Part shown: piece after piece, positions 6,591-12,046 of the stretch
Layout of the letters: each line of letters opens with the position of its first letter
How positions within the stretch are numbered: position 1 is the first letter of the stretch
Origin: an uncultured Eubacteriales bacterium
GTDB taxonomy: Bacteria > Bacillota > Clostridia > Lachnospirales > Lachnospiraceae
Direction: 5' to 3'
NCBI GenBank assembly: GCA_900321915.1
Contig: ONXW01000144.1
Span: forward strand, 1-12,046
Length of the DNA: 12,046 nt
Notes under the pieces: model-generated
What the model was told of the DNA's origin: nothing
Seen by the model: only the letters and a program-made list of their open reading frames with translations
Databases searched by the model: none
Program-made: the position numbers and the translations under genes

Positions 6591-7298
6591 CTACGGCTGC
6601 CGCACTTCAAACTTGTATCCCACGCCCCACACGGTTGTCAGGGCCCAGGCCTCATGATCCTTGATCTTTTCACGCAGCCGCTTGATATGGACGTCCACGG
6701 TCCTGGTGTCCCCGGCATACTCATAACCCCAGATATGGTCCAGGAGCTGTTCCCTGGTAAATACCTGGTTCGGAGAGGACGCCAGGAAATAGAGCAGTTC
6801 CAGTTCCTTGGGCGGCATGTCGATGGGACGCCCGTTGTACATCACCGAGTAATTGGTCAGGTTGACCACCAGGTCCGGGTATTCCACATACTTTCCCTTC
6901 GGCTTCGCCGAGACGGCCGACTTCGCGGCGCCGGCCCTCCGGAGGAGCGCCTTGACCCTCGCCACCAGCTCCTTCGCGTCGAAGGGCTTGATCATATAGT
7001 CGTCGGCCCCGAGTTCCAGCCCCAGGACCTTGTCAAACACTTCCCCCTTGGCGGAGAGCATGATAATCGGCACCTGGGAGGTGTTCCGGATAGTCCGGCA
7101 CACCTGGTAGCCGTCGATGCCCGGAAGCATCAGGTCCAGCAGGACAATATCCGGGTCGAACGACGGCATCGCCGCCAGGGCGCTCTCCCCGTCCCCGACA
7201 ATCTTCGTCTCATAGAGCTCTTTCGCCAGGTACAGGGCAATCAGCTCCGCAATATTCGCATCATCATCCACAATCAGGACTTTCTGACGCTCTGCCAT
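6591..7298 (-). CDS. OmpR/PhoB-family response regulator
   Basis: This is a 235-residue DNA-binding regulator of standard length. The receiver domain (1-120) has the acidic pocket at D11-D12, the phospho-acceptor D55 in IVLLDLMLPG, S82 in IMLSA and K104 in MIKPF. The C-terminal winged-helix domain (about 135-233) has the typical DHIWGYEYAGDTRTVDVHIK and ends with VWGVGYKF. A ribosome-binding site, GAGGGGAAAG, precedes the ATG. The gene begins 29 bases after the mutS2 stop and is followed, 17 bases on, by its cognate kinase. The targets are unknown; autoregulation of the operon cannot be judged because I see no obvious direct repeat of an OmpR-type site upstream. Confidence 0.95.
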   Translation of the reverse strand: MAERQKVLIVDDDANIAELIALYLAKELYETKIVGDGESALAAMPSFDPDIVLLDLMLPGIDGYQVCRTIRNTSQVPIIMLSAKGEVFDKVLGLELGADDYMIKPFDAKELVARVKALLRRAGAAKSAVSAKPKGKYVEYPDLVVNLTNYSVMYNGRPIDMPPKELELLYFLASSPNQVFTREQLLDHIWGYEYAGDTRTVDVHIKRLREKIKDHEAWALTTVWGVGYKFEVRQP

Positions 7299-7327
7299 TC
7301 TTTCCCCTCTTTTCTGTTCCGGGCTCT

Positions 7328-9733
7328 TTAATCCCTGAAAACTACTACTGTCGCACCGGTTCCGCCCTCATTGTACTCGCCCAGGCGGAATTCCTTCACA
7401 TATTTCAGCCTCTTCAGCTCTTTGTGCAGGGCCGCGCGCAGCGCCCCCGTCCCCCTTCCGTGGATGATGCGCACCTCCTCCAGATGGGCCAGGTAGGCGT
7501 CATCCAGGTACTTATCCATGGCCGGGACCGCCTCGTCTGTCGTCATGCCGATAAGGTTGATCTCCGGGGAAATGCTCATGGACTTCGACATGCCGATCCG
7601 TCCGCTGCCTCCCGTCCCGGAGCTTCCCCTTCCTCTTTTCGCGTTCTGTCCCGGACGGGCACCGCCGCCGTCCTGAAGGAGCTCTATGTCCCCGAGGTTT
7701 ACCTTGGACTGCAGGATGCCCATCTGCACCGTCAGGTTCCCTTTTCCGTCAGGCAGCCCGCTCACCGTTCCCGTCAGGTTCATGGAAATCACGCGGACGG
7801 AATCTCCCAGGCGGATCTGGTCTGCCCGGACTTCCTTCTTCGGGGCGTTTTTCTTCTGTTCGTCGCTCTTCCGCTCCACATCCTGCATCTTTTCCCGGAG
7901 CTTTGTCCGCTGTTCCTCCAGCTCCCGGCTCACGCCGGAATCCTTCGCCACCCTGTTGATGTTCCGGATGGTGCGGTCCGCGGTTTCCTTGGCGTCCCGC
8001 AGGATAATGGCGGCCTCCTCGTGGGCCTTCGCCAGGATCTTTTCCCGCTGTTCGTTAAAGCGCTCTTCCCTGCGCTCAAGGTCCTTTTTCAGAGATACGA
8101 TCTCCGCCTTATAGCCGGCAATCTCCTGTTTCTCCCGGTCAATGGTGACGCGGCTCTGCTCCAGCTTCGCGATCACGTCCTCAAAGGACTCATCCTGCTC
8201 GCTGATCCGCAGCTTCGCGTCATCGATGATGTAATCCGGCAGGCCCAGCTTCCTGGAAATGGCAAAAGCATTGCTCTTCCCCGGAATGCCGATCAGCAGC
8301 CGGTAAGTCGGCGCCAGCGTCTCCACGTTGAATTCGCAGCAGGCATTCTCCACGCCCGGCGTCTGCAGCGCGTAAACCTTCAGCTCACTGTAGTGGGTGG
8401 TAGCCATCGTCCGAACGGTCATGTTGTGCAGGAAATTCAGCACGGAGATAGCGATGGCCGCGCCCTCGGTCGGGTCCGTCCCCGCGCCCAGCTCATCGAA
8501 AAGGCAGAGGGAATCCGTGTCCGCCTTCCCCAGGATCTCCACGATATTCTTCATGTGGGCCGAGAAGGTGCTGAGGCTCTGCTCGATGGACTGTTCATCC
8601 CCGATATCCGCAAATACCTCACGGAACACGGCAAGCTCCGAACCTTCAAACGCCGGGATGTGCAGCCCGGCCTGCCCCATGAGGGTGAACAGCCCCACTG
8701 TTTTCAGGGAGACCGTCTTTCCGCCGGTGTTCGGCCCCGTCACCACCAGGAGGTCGAAATCCTTTCCCAGCCAGATATTTACGGGGACGACCTTCTCCGG
8801 ATCCAGCAGGGGATGCCGCCCGTCCTTGATATTGATATACCTTTCGGTATTAAATTTCGGCTCCACGCCCTTGTAGGAACGGGAGAGCTCCGCCCTCGCG
8901 AAGATAAAATCCAGCTCAGACAGGATCTTCTGGTTCTGCAGTATGACCCCCGTGTACGGCGCAAGATCCGCGGACAGCGCCGCCAGGACAAACTCTATCT
9001 CCCGCTTTTCCTGGGCTTCCAGCTCCCGCAGCTCGTTGTTCAGTTTTATGATCGCCATCGGCTCGATAAACACCGTGGATCCGGTGGCCGACTGGTCGTG
9101 GACCATGCCCGGCACCTGGGCCTTGTGTTCCGCCTTCACGGGAAGGCAGTACCGTCCCTGCCGCATGGTAATGATGCTCTCCTGCAGATAGCTCCGGCTG
9201 GAATTCAGGATGGAATTCAGCTGGGTGTGCACCCTGCCCTCCACGGCCTTCATCTGCCGGCGCACCCTCTGCAGTCCCGGGCTGGCGTCATCCGCCACCT
9301 CGTCCTCCGCGATGATGCACCTGCGGATCTCATTTGCCACGGGCGTCAGCGGGTCCAGCTCCCGGAACATCTCATCCAGGGAATCGTCCGGGATCTCCTC
9401 CGACTTTTCGTGCTGCCCGTAGGTGATGGCCCTGCGCACCACATTCAGGAGGGACCCTGTCTGCAGAAGCTCCGACATGCCCAGGGTACCTCCGATCTCC
9501 AGCCGCTTCATGGATCCCCTCAGGTCCTTTACCCCGGAAAAGGAAAGGGATCCCTTCATCCGGATGCGGTCCAGGGCATCCGAAGTATGCCCCTGGTCGG
9601 TCCGGATTGTCTCCGGATCGATCGACGGGACCAGGTTCCGGCAGAGAGATCTTCCCGGATCGGTCGTCGCAAACCCTGTCAGCCGCTCAATGATCTTCGT
9701 AAATTCCAGCGTGCGCAAAACCTTCGAATTCAT
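7328..9733 (-). CDS. mutS2: MutS2 ATPase with C-terminal Smr domain
   Basis: MutS2 is a cytosolic MutS-like ATPase that lacks the mismatch-recognition domain. It has been linked to suppression of homologous recombination and, in Bacillus, to rescue of collided ribosomes. The 801 residues are of normal length. Visible parts are the core/lever region (1-300), Walker A GPNTGGKT (333-340), Walker B with SLCLFDELGAGTDPTEGAA (about 408-426), a charged coiled coil (about 515-630), a KOW-like beta segment (640-690), a basic Gly/Ser-rich linker (690-722) and a Smr domain (724-801) with HGRGTG at 758-763. The N-terminal Smr motif usually written LDLRG here reads INLIG, losing the Asp and Arg. GAGGT lies 7 bases before the ATG at 9731-9733, and a candidate promoter lies just upstream. 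It heads the five-gene leftward cluster. Confidence 0.96.
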   Translation of the reverse strand: MNSKVLRTLEFTKIIERLTGFATTDPGRSLCRNLVPSIDPETIRTDQGHTSDALDRIRMKGSLSFSGVKDLRGSMKRLEIGGTLGMSELLQTGSLLNVVRRAITYGQHEKSEEIPDDSLDEMFRELDPLTPVANEIRRCIIAEDEVADDASPGLQRVRRQMKAVEGRVHTQLNSILNSSRSYLQESIITMRQGRYCLPVKAEHKAQVPGMVHDQSATGSTVFIEPMAIIKLNNELRELEAQEKREIEFVLAALSADLAPYTGVILQNQKILSELDFIFARAELSRSYKGVEPKFNTERYINIKDGRHPLLDPEKVVPVNIWLGKDFDLLVVTGPNTGGKTVSLKTVGLFTLMGQAGLHIPAFEGSELAVFREVFADIGDEQSIEQSLSTFSAHMKNIVEILGKADTDSLCLFDELGAGTDPTEGAAIAISVLNFLHNMTVRTMATTHYSELKVYALQTPGVENACCEFNVETLAPTYRLLIGIPGKSNAFAISRKLGLPDYIIDDAKLRISEQDESFEDVIAKLEQSRVTIDREKQEIAGYKAEIVSLKKDLERREERFNEQREKILAKAHEEAAIILRDAKETADRTIRNINRVAKDSGVSRELEEQRTKLREKMQDVERKSDEQKKNAPKKEVRADQIRLGDSVRVISMNLTGTVSGLPDGKGNLTVQMGILQSKVNLGDIELLQDGGGARPGQNAKRGRGSSGTGGSGRIGMSKSMSISPEINLIGMTTDEAVPAMDKYLDDAYLAHLEEVRIIHGRGTGALRAALHKELKRLKYVKEFRLGEYNEGGTGATVVVFRD

Positions 9734-9758
9734 GCAGTATACCTCACTTCATCTTTAC

Positions 9759-9788
9759 AGTATACCACCGAGGGCAGGTGCGGCGCAA
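9759..9788 (-). promoter_or_regulatory. Candidate promoter for the mutS2 cluster
   Basis: On the minus strand TTGCGC (9783-9788) and TATACT (9759-9764) are 18 bases apart, about 26 bases before the mutS2 ATG and just past the rpiB terminator. The -10 is strong and the -35 matches in its first three bases. A second TATACT lies at 9736-9741, too close to the ATG to be preferred. The position after a terminator supports a promoter here. Confidence 0.5.
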
Positions 9789-9796
9789 TAAAAGAA

Positions 9797-9822
9797 GAAA
9801 GCCGCGGTTTCCCGCGGCTTTC
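9797..9822 (-). terminator. Intrinsic terminator after rpiB
   Basis: GAAAGCCGCGG and CCGCGGCTTTC form a perfect 11-base-pair stem with a 4-base loop. On the minus strand it is followed by a T-rich tail (TTCTTTTATT). It lies about 28 bases after the rpiB stop and separates the formate/rpiB transcript from the mutS2 cluster. Confidence 0.88.
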
Positions 9823-9850
9823 CGTAACGTGGATTTCTGTGCAGGGCACA

Positions 9851-10294
9851 TCATCCCTTCTCTTCTATTGCCATGATCATGTCGACACGCCTCTGGTGGC
9901 GGCCGCCCTCAAACTCGGTGGACAGCCAGGTGTCAACAATCATCTTCGCCAGATCGAGTCCGACCACCCGCGCTCCGAAGCAGAGCACGTTGCAGTTGTT
10001 GTGCATCCTGGACATCCGGGCTGTGTAGGGTTCACTGCAGACGCAGGCACGGATCCCCTTCACCTTGTTGGCCGCCAGGGAAATACCCAGGCCGGTCCCG
10101 CAGATGGCAATGCCGAGATCCGCTTCGCCGGACGCTACCATACGGGCGACCTTCTCGCCGTAAACAGGGTAGTCGACACTCTCCGAAGTGTCGGTGCCTA
10201 CGTTGATAATTTCGTAACCCTTCTCTTCCAGATACGCACTGATGTCCTGCTTCATGGTGACAGCTGCATGGTCATTCCCGATGACGATTTTCAT
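9851..10294 (-). CDS. rpiB: Ribose-5-phosphate isomerase B
   Basis: This cytosolic enzyme interconverts ribose 5-phosphate and ribulose 5-phosphate in the pentose phosphate pathway. The 147 residues match the RpiB/LacAB family. Seen are NDHAA at 7-11, the active-site cysteine C65 in CGTGLG, the histidine H98 in SRMHNN and the phosphate-binding GGRHQRRV near the C-terminus. GGAAGGAC precedes the ATG. It lies 40 bases after the formate/nitrite channel gene, on the same strand and with no terminator between, and is the last gene before a strong terminator. Related isomerases act on allose 6-phosphate or galactose 6-phosphate, but nothing nearby points to a sugar catabolic operon, so the ribose 5-phosphate role is favoured. 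Confidence 0.94.
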   Translation of the reverse strand: MKIVIGNDHAAVTMKQDISAYLEEKGYEIINVGTDTSESVDYPVYGEKVARMVASGEADLGIAICGTGLGISLAANKVKGIRACVCSEPYTARMSRMHNNCNVLCFGARVVGLDLAKMIVDTWLSTEFEGGRHQRRVDMIMAIEEKG

Positions 10295-10334
10295 TTGGAG
10301 TCCTTCCTGCAGAATTCATCTGCCCTGAACAAGT

Positions 10335-11153
10335 TTACTTTTTTACCGGCCGGTATGCGGTCCACATCGCAAAGGCCACAAACAGGCCTCCGAGGATATT
10401 ACCTATTGTAACAGGCAGCAGGTTCGCTGTAAAGAAATTTCCCCAGGTCAGGGCGTCCGTGTTCACGCCAAGCTCCGCCGCTTTTGCCGCGTAAGCCGGC
10501 ACCTGCATGGCAAACAGGCCTGCGGGAATATAGTACATATTGGCGACACAGTGCTCAAAACCGCAGATGACAAAGAAAGCGATGGGGAAGAACACGCCCA
10601 GGATCTTGCCCGCAACGTCCTTCGCCTCCGACGCCGCAAGAACGGCAAAGCAGACCGCCAGGTTGCAGAAGAATCCCAGCACGACGGCGTTGCCGAAAGG
10701 CAGGGCGCATTTGGCTGCCGCCGTCTTGATGCATGCCGCGCCGAAGGCGCCGCCGCCCAGGTTCATCTGACCGAAGAAGGCGCAGCCCGCAGCCACGATA
10801 AGGCTGCCGATAAAATTGCCCAGGTAGACGAACACCCAGTTCTTTACCATCTGTCCGGCGGATACGGCGCCGTCCAGCACGCCGATAAAGATCAGGCAGT
10901 TGCCGGTGAACAGCTCCGCGCCCATCAGCACCACCATCGCCAGGCCGCCCGGGAACAGGACGCCGCTCAGGGCCTTCGCCAGTCCCGCATCCGCGACACT
11001 GTGGCTGGCCGCGCCGGACGACACGCCGCCCAGGGCGATAAACATGCCGGCAAGAACGCCCAGCAGAAGCATTTTCCAGGTATCAAGACCGGCTTTTTTC
11101 TTTGCTGTCCCGACAAAATTGGCAACAGCCTCCGCCGCCGAAAAACAATTCAT
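10335..11153 (-). CDS. Formate/nitrite transporter (FNT family channel)
   Basis: This 272-residue membrane protein belongs to the FocA/NirC/HSC family of pentameric anion channels. About six hydrophobic segments are visible. Family landmarks include ELFTGNCL (80-87), GFEHCVANMYYIP (198-210) with the central-pore histidine H201, and NLLPVTIGNILGG (244-256). The flexible loop region after the first helix reads SSGAASHSV. GGGGAGGA lies 5-6 bases before the ATG. It follows the formate-tetrahydrofolate ligase gene by about 70 bases that include a hairpin, and rpiB follows 40 bases later. Nitrite or hydrosulfide transport are family alternatives, but the ligase next door makes formate the best substrate guess. 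Confidence 0.92.
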   Translation of the reverse strand: MNCFSAAEAVANFVGTAKKKAGLDTWKMLLLGVLAGMFIALGGVSSGAASHSVADAGLAKALSGVLFPGGLAMVVLMGAELFTGNCLIFIGVLDGAVSAGQMVKNWVFVYLGNFIGSLIVAAGCAFFGQMNLGGGAFGAACIKTAAAKCALPFGNAVVLGFFCNLAVCFAVLAASEAKDVAGKILGVFFPIAFFVICGFEHCVANMYYIPAGLFAMQVPAYAAKAAELGVNTDALTWGNFFTANLLPVTIGNILGGLFVAFAMWTAYRPVKK

Positions 11154-11160
11154 TTTTTAT

Positions 11161-11168
11161 TCCTCCCC
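11161..11168 (-). promoter_or_regulatory. Strong ribosome-binding site of the formate/nitrite channel
   Basis: On the minus strand GGGGAGGA precedes AATAAAAA and the ATG at 11151-11153. It fixes the start and should allow good translation of transcripts that pass the upstream hairpin. Confidence 0.7.
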
Positions 11169-11181
11169 GTAAACCAAAACG

Positions 11182-11208
11182 GAGGGCAGCCGTAATGCGG
11201 CCGCCCTC
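11182..11208 (-). terminator. Hairpin between fhs and the channel gene (attenuator or weak terminator)
   Basis: On the minus strand GAGGGCGGCCG, loop CATTA, CGGCTGCCCTC form an 11-base-pair stem with one G-T pair. The tail is CGTTTTGGTTT, a broken T-tract. It begins about 15 bases after the fhs stop. The stem is strong but the tail is imperfect, so partial readthrough into the channel and rpiB genes is likely. No promoter is evident between it and the channel gene. Confidence 0.6.
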
Positions 11209-11223
11209 GCAGTATCTCATTAT

Positions 11224-12046
11224 TTAGAACAGGCCTGTGATCTTGCCGTCATCGGTAACGTCGATGTTGTTTGCGGACGGAACCTTCGGCAGGCCCGGCA
11301 TGGTCATGATGTCGCCGGTCAGGGCTACGATGAAGCCTGCGCCTGCGGAAACCTTCAGGTTCCGGATGGTGATCTTGAAGCCTCTCGGAGCTCCGAGCAG
11401 GTGCTGGTCATCGGAGAAGCTGTACTGGGTCTTCGCCATGCAGATGGGATAGCTTCCGAAGCCGAGCTCGGTGAGCTGCTTCAGCTGCTTTCTGGCCTCA
11501 GTGGTCAGCTCTACGCCGTCAGCGCGGTAAATCTTTGTTGCGATCTTGTTGAGCTTCTCCTCGATGGAGTCCTCATCGCTGTAGGTGAACTGGAAGTTGT
11601 TCTCCTTCTCGCAGAGACGGACAACCTCTTCCGCCAGGTCCTTGCCGCCTTCGCCGCCCTTGGCCCATACTTCGGACAGGCAGACGTTGACGCCGAGCTC
11701 GTGGCACTTGTCCTCGATGAGCTTAAGCTCTGTCTCGGAGTCGAACGGGAAGCGGTTGATGGCAACTACGCAGGGAAGGCCGAAGTTCTTTGTAACGTTC
11801 TCCACGTGCTGCAGCAGGTTCGGAAGGCCCTTCTCCAGAGCTTCCAGGTTCTCCTTGTTGAGGTCAGCCTTGGCCACGCCGCCGTGATGCTTCAGGGCGC
11901 GGACGGTAGCTACGATAACAACAGCGCTCGGACGAAGGCCGGTCATGCGGCACTTGATGTCGATGAACTTCTCTGCGCCCAGGTCAGCACCGAAGCCTGC
12001 CTCGGTAACCACATAGTCGTTCAGCTTCAGAGCCATGGTGGTAGCA
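11224..12046 (-). CDS. fhs: Formate-tetrahydrofolate ligase, C-terminal half (cut by window edge)
   Basis: This enzyme uses ATP to join formate to tetrahydrofolate, giving 10-formyl-tetrahydrofolate in the folate C1 and Wood-Ljungdahl methyl pathways. About 273 residues are visible of the family's usual roughly 555. The frame is open to the right edge (Ala-Thr-Thr-Met continues upstream), so the Met near 12036 is internal, not the start. Diagnostic segments are [53 protein letters not shown] and the C-terminal [16 protein letters not shown]. The ATP-binding N-terminal part lies outside the window. Codons look smoother than in its neighbours, with more GCT, GGT and GTT, as expected for a highly expressed gene. 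It is the upstream member of the fhs-channel-rpiB group. Confidence 0.97.
   Translation of the reverse strand, partial: ATTMALKLNDYVVTEAGFGADLGAEKFIDIKCRMTGLRPSAVVIVATVRALKHHGGVAKADLNKENLEALEKGLPNLLQHVENVTKNFGLPCVVAINRFPFDSETELKLIEDKCHELGVNVCLSEVWAKGGEGGKDLAEEVVRLCEKENNFQFTYSDEDSIEEKLNKIATKIYRADGVELTTEARKQLKQLTELGFGSYPICMAKTQYSFSDDQHLLGAPRGFKITIRNLKVSAGAGFIVALTGDIMTMPGLPKVPSANNIDVTDDGKITGLF

Noticed and set aside
7424..10411. A 995-codon plus-strand open frame antisense to mutS2, rpiB and part of the channel gene
   Set aside because: It lies opposite well-recognised genes and runs through the rpiB terminator and an intergenic gap. Its composition (Arg, His, Pro, Leu, Gln rich) is typical of the stop-poor antisense frame of GC-rich codons, and it has no recognisable domain.
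1..12046. Mobile element, CRISPR array, phage or defence island
   Set aside because: No transposase, integrase, terminal inverted repeats, spaced direct repeats, tRNA attachment site or defence-type domain was found.

Overview
The window looks like a chromosomal housekeeping segment of a GC-rich anaerobic Firmicute, most likely a Lachnospiraceae-type clostridium. I infer this from the gene set (MutS2 with a Smr tail, a YhaM-type OB-HD nuclease, a TrhA/hemolysin III protein, formate-tetrahydrofolate ligase next to a formate/nitrite channel), from strong GGAGG-type ribosome binding sites and from GC-rich third codon positions. I see no insertion sequence, phage gene, CRISPR array, tRNA or rRNA. 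Nine complete genes and one gene cut by the right edge fill almost all of it; no gap without a gene exceeds about 175 bases.

Left part (1-1852, minus strand): three small housekeeping enzymes in the order RluA-type pseudouridine synthase, acylphosphatase, NudL-type Nudix hydrolase, probably one transcript. A strong Shine-Dalgarno at the left edge suggests another minus-strand gene just outside. The start of this operon faces, across a 173-base AT-rich control region, the only plus-strand gene, a seven-helix TrhA/hemolysin III protein (2026-2691). That region holds a perfect palindrome, 5-base repeats, candidate divergent promoters and two tandem hairpins in the trhA leader.

Middle part (2730-9733, minus strand): a tightly packed five-gene cluster, mutS2, OmpR-type response regulator, sensor histidine kinase, membrane-anchored HtrA-like PDZ protein, yhaM-type nuclease. 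The last three are coupled, with gaps of 1 and 0 bases. The HtrA-like protein has lost all three catalytic residues and is best read as a pseudoprotease, possibly an accessory to the kinase beside it. The YhaM homologue carries about 56 extra C-terminal residues, and the DNA for that tail contains the intrinsic terminator of the convergent trhA gene.

Right part (9797-12046, minus strand): formate-tetrahydrofolate ligase (C-terminal half only), a formate/nitrite transporter and ribose-5-phosphate isomerase B, closed by a strong intrinsic terminator. A hairpin between the first two could attenuate transcription. This pairs formate movement across the membrane with its entry into the folate C1 pool, with a pentose-phosphate enzyme behind.

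I found no clearly new defence or mobile system. The most unusual items are the triad-less HtrA-like protein in the two-component operon, the YhaM tail overlapping a terminator on the opposite strand, and the structured trhA/rluA control region.
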